Below are positions 6,781 to 13,521 of a DNA stretch of 14,177 nt, in pieces (the first letter of the stretch is position 1; each line of letters opens with the position of its first letter). Location of the stretch: assembly GCA_902727905.1 (NCBI GenBank), contig CACVAR010000365.1, positions 1 to 14,177 of the forward strand. The letters are read 5' to 3'. Origin of the DNA: an uncultured Sulfurovum sp. (GTDB taxonomy: Bacteria; Campylobacterota; Campylobacteria; Campylobacterales; Sulfurovaceae). The notes beneath the pieces were generated by a model. It saw only the letters and a program-made list of their open reading frames with translations. It ran no database searches and had not been told where the DNA came from. A program made the position numbers and the translations under genes.

Positions 6781-9700
6781 TTGACAACTCACTTACTAAA
6801 GGATTTAAATCTTTTTCTACATTTCCATGTCTCATTGCTAATATTACATAAGTCAATGTCTTACTTGTTATGCCAAATAGTTTATTTGTGATTCTATGTA
6901 AAAGAAGTGATAATTCTTTTTGATTTCTAGATGCTAAAGGAAGAGCTTGATTCATCTCCTCTACGACAGCTTTGTTTAAAAAGAGATGTTCTTCTATCAG
7001 TAGTGAAAAATCAACTTTATCTTCAGAGTAAAACTCCATCGAAGCATACAAGTTTTCTACTTTTTTATGTAAAAGACTTTTTTGTAATTTTTGTATCTCA
7101 TTTTCCAGCTCTACCCCTTTATCTAATACTAAAAATAACTCTACCACAGCTTGATACATCTTTTTAAAATAGTATGGTTTTTTGTAAGTAGATATGGAAT
7201 TCAGTGCTTCAAATTGTGAAAATATCTCCATAATTAGATAAATATTTTTTTCTTCTAGTGAATGCCAAAAATCTATACACTTTTTACTTTCTCCTAATAA
7301 AGCTTGTGTAATTATTTGTAGTACTTTATATTGATTTTTTGGGTTTGAAATATAGTCTCTATTACTGTTAATCAATTTTCTACCTAAAGGACTATAAAAT
7401 TTATTCTCAAAGGGAAAGAGATAAGCATAATATTCATATTTTTCTAAAAAATCTTTTTGGAACTTAGAGACATCAACAACATTACTACTTTCTATCTCAT
7501 CAATTTTTACTAAAAAAGCTTTATGCACATCACTACTATGAACAATAGCCTCTCCTCTAGCCAACTCTGCAATATCTAATACCTGATGTTCATTAAGATT
7601 AATAGAGTCTCCTACCATACTACGGTCATCTTTTGCCATTGTTCTATGTAAAATTTTAATATTAGTATTTTTTATAACATCACTATGAAGCTTATTCGCC
7701 ACTTGATCTGCGATAATAATCCCTTGACCAAAAGCTCTTGCTTCTGCTAACATATTGGTAAATGACTCAACTGCCGATGCTTTAGAGTTAGTACTTTCCA
7801 TATTTTGTTCAAAAGGAATATTGGGTAAAAGACGATGTGCTTCTTCAATAACAACCACATGCTTAAGTTTAGACACAATCCCAAATGATTCACGATACCG
7901 ATAAAGAGAATTTAGAATTAATCCCATAATCAAAGATTTCTCTTCACTATTGACAATAGAAGAGAGTTCAATAATGGTAGGTTTCTCAAAAAGATGTTTA
8001 CTCTCAATGGCATGTTGTGAGTTAAAAATCATCCCTTTAGCACCTATGGTTAAATTTTTAATTCTTGTTATTAATGCAGCTTTAATATTGCTTTGTAGTT
8101 CATTATGATAACCTGCCCCATCAACAATAGAAGAAATAGCTTTTTGAAGCTCATCCATTTTTGGAAATAACATTCGATTGAACTCATCTGATAAACCTAT
8201 CTCTTCATCAAAAGCAGGATGTTCCAGTGTCGATAAATTCCATCCTTTATCTTCATAAATTTTATGAATTGCTTCTTCTAATATATAGGGCATTGGTCCA
8301 TACATAGGGAATGCAGCATTAAAAGATGATTTGATGGAATCAATATGATTTAGAACACTATATTGATTCTCTTTTTTATAATCGAAAACAAATGGATTAA
8401 ACCTAAAAACATCATTTGCCCCACCAAGTTTAAAAATTTGAAGTTCAGGTATATTTTTTTGAAGAAATTGATATTCTGACTTTGCAGGTTCTATAACGAG
8501 AAAAGGTGTATGATACTCATTCCATATTTTACCTAGTATCGATTTTATTGTATTAGATTTTCCACTACCTGTAATCCCTGAAACAAACAGGTGACCATTT
8601 AAAGCCTCTTGAGACAATCTAAATCTCTGATGAGTAGGCTTTTTTTTATTTAAAACTACACCAATATCAATACTATCAGCTTCTGTTTTAGCTTGTGTTA
8701 GCCCAAAACTAGAAACCTTAGAAACTGAAATACCATCTACATCATTATGTGGTAAGGAAGCAAGAATAGACAACTCTTCTGTATTAATAGCTGAAGAAAA
8801 CCCTAAAAATGAATGATGAATTGGGTGCTTAACTTTTTTATCAAAATAAAGCATTGGTAATTTACTAATATCTATACTTTGGTTATCTCCTAACCCATTA
8901 CTAAAACGAATACTTTCGTAGTACGACTCATCTCCACTATAAACACTTTTTAGAGTATGTTCTAGTTCAGACAATACCCCTTCATCTTCTGCTTGAATAT
9001 ACAAAGAAGAGTTCCACATTCCATGATTTAAACCTTTTTGAAATCGTTTGATATAAGTATCTATAAGATTTTCACAATACTCTGCTGATTTATTAATCTC
9101 ATCATAAGTTATACCTATGGTATCTGTTTTAGTCTGATTTTGATTTAAACTTTGGCTTTGATTTTTTGAGTTTGTTCTTGAAAAATTTGTTGTTTGAGTA
9201 TTACTGTTTACTTCATTATAATTATAAGAAGCAAAAATCATAGATAATCCTCCACTATGGGAGCTTGATTTAGTATCGGAGTCACTAGTACTCTCTGTAT
9301 CACTAAAACTTGAACCTTCTGTAAAGGTAACCCCTTCTGTATTAGCATTACTTTGTTGTTCATTTTTACTCTGTTTCACCAATCTATGTAATTCACTACC
9401 AAGTGTTTGATAGTTTGATATAATGTTTTGTACGGTTTCTAAGTTATAACTCTCTGCTACCAAAACCATACGAAATATTTTTCCTTGCATAGGAAATAAA
9501 ATCTTCTCTAATGATTGCTTATACTCTTTATCTGAGTCTCTTTTTAAGGCAGGAATACCTAACATAGCCCTACTATATCTCATCTCTTTAGAGAACATTG
9601 ATTGACTACTTTCTTCTACAGTAGAACCCGAATATATCCCCTCAAAAGTTTCTTTAAGAAAGCTACTATCTCTACTTCCTAAATAAAGACTGATCCCCTG

Positions 9701-9979
9701 CTTAGACCCCTCTATCATATAAACAAACTTTTGTGATTTTGAGGCAACTGAACTAAGGAGTTGCTGAAAATCAATAAGATTTAAATCATTGTTTGACTTC
9801 TCTCTATCATAAGAAATATGAGAGATTTTTACAAAATTGATTTTTTCATTATTTTCAATATCAATCTTTTGAATATCATATCTTTCATAATCTCTTCTTT
9901 CTAAAAAATTTTGGATAGCGATATCTAGTTTTATATCTGTATAAGATATGTTGTTACATTTTTCTATTTTTTTAGTCAT
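6770..9979 (-). CDS. HerA/FtsK-superfamily ATPase, VirB4-like layout, first gene of the operon
   Basis: A 1069-residue P-loop ATPase likely to pump or translocate DNA as a hexamer. The ATPase core (about 440-815) has Walker A GITGSGKS at 468-475, Walker B HVVVIEEAHRLL with acidic pair Glu712-Glu713, and a C-terminal motif LHRTMAKDDR at 777-786 containing the candidate arginine finger. Just before it, the segment NTEELSILASLP (399-410) and HLFVSG resemble the approach to Walker A in VirB4/TraC and DUF87 HerA proteins. Residues 203-288 are a low-complexity Ser/Asn/Thr/Gln-rich insert. Residues about 820-1069 are helical with no recognised domain. No membrane segment is visible. The ATG at 9979 has only a weak purine-rich leader. 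No relaxase or type IV secretion genes lie nearby, so a conjugation role is unlikely. Coupling to the HNH nuclease resembles HerA-nuclease defence pairs. Confidence 0.8.
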   Translation of the reverse strand: MTKKIEKCNNISYTDIKLDIAIQNFLERRDYERYDIQKIDIENNEKINFVKISHISYDREKSNNDLNLIDFQQLLSSVASKSQKFVYMIEGSKQGISLYLGSRDSSFLKETFEGIYSGSTVEESSQSMFSKEMRYSRAMLGIPALKRDSDKEYKQSLEKILFPMQGKIFRMVLVAESYNLETVQNIISNYQTLGSELHRLVKQSKNEQQSNANTEGVTFTEGSSFSDTESTSDSDTKSSSHSGGLSMIFASYNYNEVNSNTQTTNFSRTNSKNQSQSLNQNQTKTDTIGITYDEINKSAEYCENLIDTYIKRFQKGLNHGMWNSSLYIQAEDEGVLSELEHTLKSVYSGDESYYESIRFSNGLGDNQSIDISKLPMLYFDKKVKHPIHHSFLGFSSAINTEELSILASLPHNDVDGISVSKVSSFGLTQAKTEADSIDIGVVLNKKKPTHQRFRLSQEALNGHLFVSGITGSGKSNTIKSILGKIWNEYHTPFLVIEPAKSEYQFLQKNIPELQIFKLGGANDVFRFNPFVFDYKKENQYSVLNHIDSIKSSFNAAFPMYGPMPYILEEAIHKIYEDKGWNLSTLEHPAFDEEIGLSDEFNRMLFPKMDELQKAISSIVDGAGYHNELQSNIKAALITRIKNLTIGAKGMIFNSQHAIESKHLFEKPTIIELSSIVNSEEKSLIMGLILNSLYRYRESFGIVSKLKHVVVIEEAHRLLPNIPFEQNMESTNSKASAVESFTNMLAEARAFGQGIIIADQVANKLHSDVIKNTNIKILHRTMAKDDRSMVGDSINLNEHQVLDIAELARGEAIVHSSDVHKAFLVKIDEIESSNVVDVSKFQKDFLEKYEYYAYLFPFENKFYSPLGRKLINSNRDYISNPKNQYKVLQIITQALLGESKKCIDFWHSLEEKNIYLIMEIFSQFEALNSISTYKKPYYFKKMYQAVVELFLVLDKGVELENEIQKLQKSLLHKKVENLYASMEFYSEDKVDFSLLIEEHLFLNKAVVEEMNQALPLASRNQKELSLLLHRITNKLFGITSKTLTYVILAMRHGNVEKDLNPLVSELSNVQ

Positions 9980-10101
9980 CTAATTTCTTTTTTAATATTT
10001 AAGTTAATCTTACCATAATAATATTAAATTAATTATTTAAGTTTTATTTAATATTTTAACTAATGAGGGGGAATTCTATTAAAGACAGAATAAAGGAGTT
10101 C
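9980..10101 (-). promoter_or_regulatory. AT-rich promoter region of the herA-nuclease-dynamin operon
   Basis: This is the only sizeable gap upstream of the operon and must hold its promoter. On the minus strand a TGGTAAGAT extended -10-like element lies about 35 nt before the ATG, but no convincing -35 is visible. The word TATTTAAGTT occurs twice on the plus strand, at 9996-10005 and 10034-10043, exactly 38 bp apart, and could be paired regulator sites. The strong AT bias makes chance repeats easy, so this is tentative. The right module/flank junction lies between here and 10102. Confidence 0.4.
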
Positions 10102-10144
10102 TCATCTTCTCAAAAAGAGAGGAAAACCAATTTACCTTCGTTAA
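10102..10144 (-). pseudogene. ABM monooxygenase remnant
   Basis: About 41 bases match codons of the intact ABM gene at 1271-1312 with only a few substitutions. Read on the minus strand it gives INEGKLVFLSF followed by a stop where the intact gene has Trp (TGG to TGA), so it cannot encode the protein. The 178 bases that would connect it to the promoter region are deleted, and the 3' half of ABM is absent, replaced by the module side. It is the broken counterpart of the left-arm gene and marks the right edge of the insertion. Confidence 0.75.
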
Positions 10145-10240
10145 TCATAGTAAAGAATCAAAGCTTTTGCTATACTCTCAGCATTAAATCTAAGGAACAT
10201 TGATGGAAGCAGATTTTTGGCACAAACTATGGGAAAGCAA
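10102..10240 (+). repeat. Right direct-repeat arm: ABM remnant plus promoter and start of tpm
   Basis: Same orientation as the left arm (1271-1582). Blocks 10102-10144 and 10150-10240 match left blocks 1271-1312 and 1491-1582. Examples of shared words are CCAATTTACCTTC, AAAGCTTTTGCT, GCAGATTTTTGGCACA and ACTATGGGAAAGCAA. Divergence of the arms argues against a recent tandem duplication and fits either an old duplication or import of flanking DNA from a related strain. Confidence 0.8.
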
Positions 10241-10835
10241 CGATACAGGATGGCATTTAAACGACACCAACCCACTTTTAGAAGCTTTTTTTAGCGAACT
10301 ACAACTCAAAGAAAATTCAAGAGTATTCATTCCTTTATGTGGAAAAACACTGGACATTACATGGTTATTAAGTCATGGCTATAAAGTTGTGGGAGCAGAA
10401 CTGAATGAGATTGCCATTAAAGAGCTATTTAAGAGTCTTTCCCTAGAACCTAAGATTGAGAAACTAGGAGAACTCACGCTTTACCATGCAGAAAACATTG
10501 ATATTTTTGTGGGAGATATTTTTGAACTCACAGCAGAGAGTTTAGGAAAAGTCGAGGCAATTTATGACCGAGGAGCCTTGGTAGCACTTCCCAAAGAGAT
10601 GCGTGTGGCATACAGTGCTTTACTAAAAGAGATTAGCAAAACAGCCCCTCAACTCTTAATCAACTTTGAATATGACCAAACCCTTATGGATGGCCCTCCA
10701 TTTTCCATTAGCAAAGCTGAGATTGAAACACACTATGCTGAAAGCTATGCCATTAAACTGCTAAAAAGTTTTGAACTCAAAGGTGGCCCATTTGAAGAAA
10801 TGGGTGCGAGTGAGAATATTTGGTTGTTGAACTAA
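10203..10835 (+). CDS. tpm: Thiopurine S-methyltransferase family (class I SAM methyltransferase)
   Basis: A 210-residue cytoplasmic SAM-dependent methyltransferase. In bacteria this family methylates thiopurines and can methylate and volatilise selenium or tellurium oxyanions; the physiological substrate here is unknown. Family marks are the Trp-rich N-terminus (W6, W10, W17 in DFWHKLWESNDTGWH), the SAM-binding strand VFIPLCGKTLDITWL at 41-55, VVGAELNEIAI with Glu66, and the IYDRGALVALP segment after strand 4. Length is normal for the family. ATG 10203 is preferred over an adjacent in-frame TTG because AAGGA sits 7 nt upstream. It is the intact copy of the gene whose start is duplicated at 1545 on the other side of the four-gene module. 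It is convergent with the redoxin gene. Confidence 0.9.
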   Translation: MEADFWHKLWESNDTGWHLNDTNPLLEAFFSELQLKENSRVFIPLCGKTLDITWLLSHGYKVVGAELNEIAIKELFKSLSLEPKIEKLGELTLYHAENIDIFVGDIFELTAESLGKVEAIYDRGALVALPKEMRVAYSALLKEISKTAPQLLINFEYDQTLMDGPPFSISKAEIETHYAESYAIKLLKSFELKGGPFEEMGASENIWLLN

Positions 10836-10840
10836 ACGTA

Positions 10841-10855
10841 GAGAGCTAGTCTCTC
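10841..10855. terminator. Small hairpin between convergent tpm and redoxin genes
   Basis: GAGAG (10841-10845) pairs with CTCTC (10851-10855) around a 5-nt loop in the 10-bp gap between two convergent genes and over the redoxin stop codon. It is short and lacks a clear T-run on either strand, so it is at best a weak bidirectional terminator. Confidence 0.3.
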
Positions 10856-11394
10856 CACTTAATCGAACACCCCATACTAGGTACTTGCTCTCTAGGTCCT
10901 TGACCTGTTTTAGCAATCTCTCGCATGGCATTGACCAATTCAAGTGTTCTGTTAGAAGCATCCTCCATCCGTGCATTATCAAGCCGTCCACGATATTGAA
11001 GCTCACCACTAGCATTAAACCCAAAGAAATCAGGGGTACAAACAGCTCCATAACTTTTACCTACAGATTGCTCTTCATCGACAAGGTAAGGAAATGCAAA
11101 GTTATTTTCTTTAGCAAATGTTATCATGTTCTCTGGTGAATCTTCTGCATAAGACTTATAATCATTCGACATAACAGCTAAAACATTAATCCCTTCATCC
11201 ATAAGAACTTGCGTATCTTGAGCCAAACGTTCTGCAATACGAATAACATAAGGACAATGATTACAAATAAACATAATCAACAGCCCTTTTTCACTCAAAT
11301 GCTCAGACATGGTAAAGCTTTTACCATGCGCGTCTTGTAAAGTAAATTCTGGTGCTTTCCAACCAAAGTCACAAATCGGCGTGTCAAGTAACAT
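10846..11394 (-). CDS. Thioredoxin-fold redoxin (AhpC/TSA-like, PRX_like1 type)
   Basis: A 182-residue thiol redox protein. The active-site CxxC lies in FICNHCPYV, with Cys44 and Cys47 after the first beta strand. It is followed by the INVLAVMSNDYKSYAEDSPENM segment, a cis-Pro-type loop near AVCTPDFFGF, and YRGRLDN, all characteristic of the AhpC/TSA-related thioredoxin family of cytoplasmic proteins. A signal peptide is absent. It likely reduces peroxides or disulfides, but the exact substrate is unknown. It starts 1 nt after the nitroreductase stop, so the two are co-transcribed from the promoter near 12060 and translationally coupled. Confidence 0.85.
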   Translation of the reverse strand: MLLDTPICDFGWKAPEFTLQDAHGKSFTMSEHLSEKGLLIMFICNHCPYVIRIAERLAQDTQVLMDEGINVLAVMSNDYKSYAEDSPENMITFAKENNFAFPYLVDEEQSVGKSYGAVCTPDFFGFNASGELQYRGRLDNARMEDASNRTLELVNAMREIAKTGQGPREQVPSMGCSIKWRD

Positions 11395-11395
11395 C

Positions 11396-12052
11396 TTAGT
11401 TATACCAAGTAATCACATCATCACTAGGAAGTCTACTTTTCCCTCTTGGATCCTCTTCTCGGTAACCAAATGCCACCATAACAGCTGGACCAAACTCATC
11501 GCTGTCCAGTTTTAGTTCATCTCTTATAAATGCTTCCGTTGCTTCAATGTCAAACCCTTCCATCGGACAAGAATCAATACCCATCGTCGCTGCCCCTGTC
11601 ATCATGTTGGCTAAAGCAATGTACGTCTGCTTTGTTGCCCAGTCAAAAATGTATTTGTCATCACCAAGAATGTTAAAGTCTTTCTTTTGAAACTGCTCGT
11701 AAAACTGGTGGTAAAGTGCTACAACATCTTCTGGAAGCTCTTTGTACTTTAACATGTTGTCAATGTAGTCAGCACTGTAGTGTAAATCTTTTACTTTACG
11801 TGATAAAATTAAAACCACATGACTCGCCGTTGGCAATTGCCCTTGCCCACCCCATGTTGTCTCTTTTAACTTTTCACGTAGTTCTTTGTTTTGAATGACC
11901 ACAAATTTCCAAGGTTCAAATCCAAATGAACTTGGACTTAGTCTTCCCATCTCTAAAATATCTGAAAAATCCTCTTCAGAGATTTCTTTACTTGCATCAA
12001 ATGATTTACACGCGTGTCTAAAGTTCATTGCTTCTAAAAATTTATTTTCCAT
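11396..12052 (-). CDS. Nitroreductase family NAD(P)H-dependent FMN oxidoreductase (NfsB-like)
   Basis: A 218-residue flavoprotein. It has the N-terminal R12 in FRHACKSFD for FMN phosphate, the SPSSFGFEPWKFVVI segment at 39-53, the QTYIALANMMTGAATMGIDS helix and the PMEGFD loop, all typical of NfsB-type nitroreductases that reduce nitroaromatics, quinones or other electrophiles. Length and start are normal, with AAGGA before ATG 12052. It is the first gene of a two-gene operon with the redoxin and diverges from an HxlR-family regulator. That is a common arrangement in which the regulator derepresses the reductase on electrophile or oxidant stress. That regulation is inferred. Confidence 0.9.
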   Translation of the reverse strand: MENKFLEAMNFRHACKSFDASKEISEEDFSDILEMGRLSPSSFGFEPWKFVVIQNKELREKLKETTWGGQGQLPTASHVVLILSRKVKDLHYSADYIDNMLKYKELPEDVVALYHQFYEQFQKKDFNILGDDKYIFDWATKQTYIALANMMTGAATMGIDSCPMEGFDIEATEAFIRDELKLDSDEFGPAVMVAFGYREEDPRGKSRLPSDDVITWYN

Positions 12053-12183
12053 TTTGGTTCCTTAGTTTTTTATATGTGAAAATTCTAGCCATTATTAACT
12101 TAAATATCCTTTACAGTAATTTAGGTAAGTAATGGAAATTAATCACTTTTATGTTAAAATATCCTAACGAAGAAGGATTTCAA
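12053..12183. promoter_or_regulatory. Divergent promoter/operator region, nitroreductase operon and HxlR regulator
   Basis: This 131-bp AT-rich gap must hold both promoters. An imperfect inverted repeat, ATTAACTTAAAT (12094-12105) against ATTTAGGTAAGTAAT (12119-12133), lies centrally and is a plausible HxlR operator. A TAGAAT -10-like hexamer on the minus strand could serve the nitroreductase. No strong -35 is seen on either side. The 14-nt word ATTAACTTAAATAT (12094-12107) recurs inverted in the promoter of the herA operon. Confidence 0.4.
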
Positions 12184-12573
12184 ATGTACACAATCAATGA
12201 GAAAAAGTATGACTGTTCTGTCGCTGTGACTTTAGACATATTTAATGACAAGTGGAAGCTCTATATTATTTGGAATCTGTTGGACGGGGGAAAACGTTTT
12301 AAAGATTTGCATGAAAGCATTTCTGAGACCACCCAAAAGACCTTAACGGTAAAACTCAAAGAGTTAGAAGCCAAAAACATTGTCCACCGAGAAGTATTTG
12401 CTGAAGTCCCACCCAAAGTCGTCTACAGTTTAACCCCTGCTGGAAAGCGTCTACAACCTGTTCTTAAAGAGATGTTTCATTGGGGTATCTCTTACGTAGA
12501 AGAGCATGGAGAGATAAGTGACGACCATGTTTGCTGTGAAACGGAGATAGCTGGGAAGTTGGGGTTGAGGTAG
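12184..12573 (+). CDS. HxlR-family winged-helix transcriptional regulator
   Basis: A 129-residue DNA-binding protein of the HxlR/YodB type. Family marks are Cys11 in YDCSVAVTLDIFNDKWKL, the invariant KW before helix 2, GGKRFKDLHESI, the recognition region TQKTLTVKLKELEAKNIVHR, and the wing strand KVVYSLTPAGKRL. Cys11 corresponds to the N-terminal sensing cysteine used by redox-responsive members, and a CC pair occurs near the C-terminus (117-118). ATG 12184 is chosen because AGGA lies 6 nt upstream; an earlier in-frame ATG at 12151 lacks a site. The gene diverges from the nitroreductase-redoxin operon, which it probably controls in response to electrophiles or oxidants. Confidence 0.85.
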   Translation: MYTINEKKYDCSVAVTLDIFNDKWKLYIIWNLLDGGKRFKDLHESISETTQKTLTVKLKELEAKNIVHREVFAEVPPKVVYSLTPAGKRLQPVLKEMFHWGISYVEEHGEISDDHVCCETEIAGKLGLR

Positions 12574-12671
12574 AAATATGAGCTTATCCATATTATAATC
12601 CTTAAAAACCTGCCATATTAAATATTATAATGCGAGGTATTCGTATTTTAGTATAAGGCTCCCATTCAATC

Positions 12672-12700
12672 TTGACAAAAAAATATTAAATCATTATAAT
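12672..12700 (+). promoter_or_regulatory. Perfect-consensus sigma-70 promoter of brnTA
   Basis: TTGACA (12672-12677), a 17-bp spacer and TATAAT (12695-12700) match the vegetative consensus at all twelve positions. The expected transcription start, about 7 nt after the -10, falls on or within a base of the BrnT start codon at 12707. Such a strong promoter fits an autorepressed toxin-antitoxin operon in which the BrnA-BrnT complex binds over the promoter. Confidence 0.85.
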
Positions 12701-12706
12701 ATAATT

Positions 12707-13000
12707 ATGAATACAATAGATTTTTCATGGGACAAAAATAAAGCCCAAACGAATTTTAAAAAACATAAAATTTCATTTGAAGAAGCTCAAACAGTTTTTG
12801 ATGATGAGAATGCTCGTTTGATTTTTGATCCTGACCATAGTGAAGATGAAGACCGATTTATCTTACTTGGCTACAGTTGCACCTCTAAGATTTTAACTGT
12901 TGTTCATTGCTATCGTTATGATGAACAAAATGTAAGAATTATAAGTGCTAGAAAATCAACTAAAAATGAAGAAAACCAATACAGGGAGTTTACACTATGA
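12707..13000 (+). CDS. brnT: BrnT-family toxin (DUF497 ribonuclease)
   Basis: A 97-residue type II toxin of the RelE-like fold that cleaves RNA and halts growth until neutralised. Family marks are FSWDKNKAQTNFKKHKISFEEAQTVFDD at the start, the DRFILLGYS strand in the middle, and the C-terminal VRIISARKSTKNE motif carrying the conserved Arg/Ser and Glu of the active site. Length is slightly above the usual 90 or so. No ribosome binding site precedes the ATG, and the promoter places transcription start at the codon, suggesting leaderless translation. The stop overlaps the antitoxin start in an ATGA, so the two are coupled, toxin first, as is usual for BrnTA. Confidence 0.9.
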   Translation: MNTIDFSWDKNKAQTNFKKHKISFEEAQTVFDDENARLIFDPDHSEDEDRFILLGYSCTSKILTVVHCYRYDEQNVRIISARKSTKNEENQYREFTL

Positions 13001-13206
13001 GAGAAGAGTACGATTTTAGCAATTCAATTAAAAATCCTTATGCACAAAAAGAGAAAAAACAAATTTCTATCAACATTGAAACTGACACCATTGCCTACTT
13101 TAAAGCCTTAGCAAAAAAAGTGGGAATTCCTTATCAAAATCTGATTAACTCTTATTTGACGGATTGTGTTAATAAGAAGGTTGAGCCTAAGTTACAATGG
13201 GGTTAA
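12997..13206 (+). CDS. brnA: BrnA-family antitoxin
   Basis: A 69-residue antitoxin. The C-terminal part, KQISINIETDTIAYFKALA followed by GIPYQNLINSYLTDCV, is the ribbon-helix-helix-like BrnA/CopG-type DNA-binding domain. The N-terminal residues KNPYAQKEK would wrap the toxin. In this family the antitoxin binds the toxin and the BrnA dimer represses the operon promoter. It starts within the toxin stop codon (ATGA overlap). Confidence 0.88.
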   Translation: MREEYDFSNSIKNPYAQKEKKQISINIETDTIAYFKALAKKVGIPYQNLINSYLTDCVNKKVEPKLQWG

Positions 13207-13241
13207 ATAAACTAAACTCCAATAAAAACCTCTTATTATCT

Positions 13242-13274
13242 GTATAATTTTCTTTCTAAAAAGGAAAATTATAC
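13242..13274. terminator. Hairpin after brnTA, between convergent genes
   Basis: GTATAATTTTC (13242-13252) pairs perfectly with GAAAATTATAC (13264-13274), and the stem can extend by about three further pairs including one G-U, leaving a small loop. It lies in the gap between brnA and the convergent 67-aa gene. It has no long T-run, so it is a probable but not classical terminator. A second 7-bp repeat, ATGAAAA/TTTTCAT, lies at 13293-13314. Confidence 0.5.
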
Positions 13275-13317
13275 GTCATACTTTCCTTGTTTATGAAAAT
13301 TAAGCATTTTTCATGAC

Positions 13318-13521
13318 TTAACACTTCTTATTCACATCTTTGTCAAAACTCAATTTTCCATCAAACTTTTCTCCAATTTCTTCTATCATTGCTATCTCTT
13401 TAGCACTTTCTAAGTCATCAAACTTTGTTACTCTGTCTCTATATTTTCCTGCCATTGAGCCAATAACAGACTGTTTTTCAATACAGAAAAATAAATATCT
13501 TAATACTTTATTTTTTTTCAT
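13318..13521 (-). CDS. Small hypothetical protein, overlaps the upstream membrane protein gene
   Basis: A 67-residue protein I do not recognise. It has a basic hydrophobic start (KKNKVLRYLFFCIEKQ) and an acidic helical remainder (FDDLESAKEIAMIEEIGEKFDG). The ATG lies inside the last codons of the upstream gene in a different frame, an overlap of 14 nt, so translation is probably coupled. The overlap contains a run of eight A residues, raising the possibility of slippage that would fuse the two products. There is no independent ribosome binding site of note. The same-strand overlap supports it being a real partner gene of the upstream one. Confidence 0.55.
   Translation of the reverse strand: MKKNKVLRYLFFCIEKQSVIGSMAGKYRDRVTKFDDLESAKEIAMIEEIGEKFDGKLSFDKDVNKKC

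Noticed and set aside
6770..9979. HerA-like gene as a conjugation or type IV secretion ATPase
   Set aside because: The approach to Walker A resembles VirB4/TraC, but no relaxase, coupling protein or other secretion gene is nearby, and the operon partners are a nuclease and dynamins.
10034..10101. Right end of the module as an integrase or transposon end
   Set aside because: No recombinase gene, no terminal inverted repeat matching 1584-1615 and no tRNA-type attachment site is present. The flanking ABM/tpm duplication explains the boundaries better.
10200..10202. TTG directly before the tpm ATG as the start
   Set aside because: The adjacent ATG has correct spacing to AAGGA and matches the start of the duplicated copy at 1545.
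12151..12183. Extended HxlR protein from an ATG at 12151
   Set aside because: AGGA with 6-nt spacing supports ATG 12184, and family members begin close to the conserved cysteine region.
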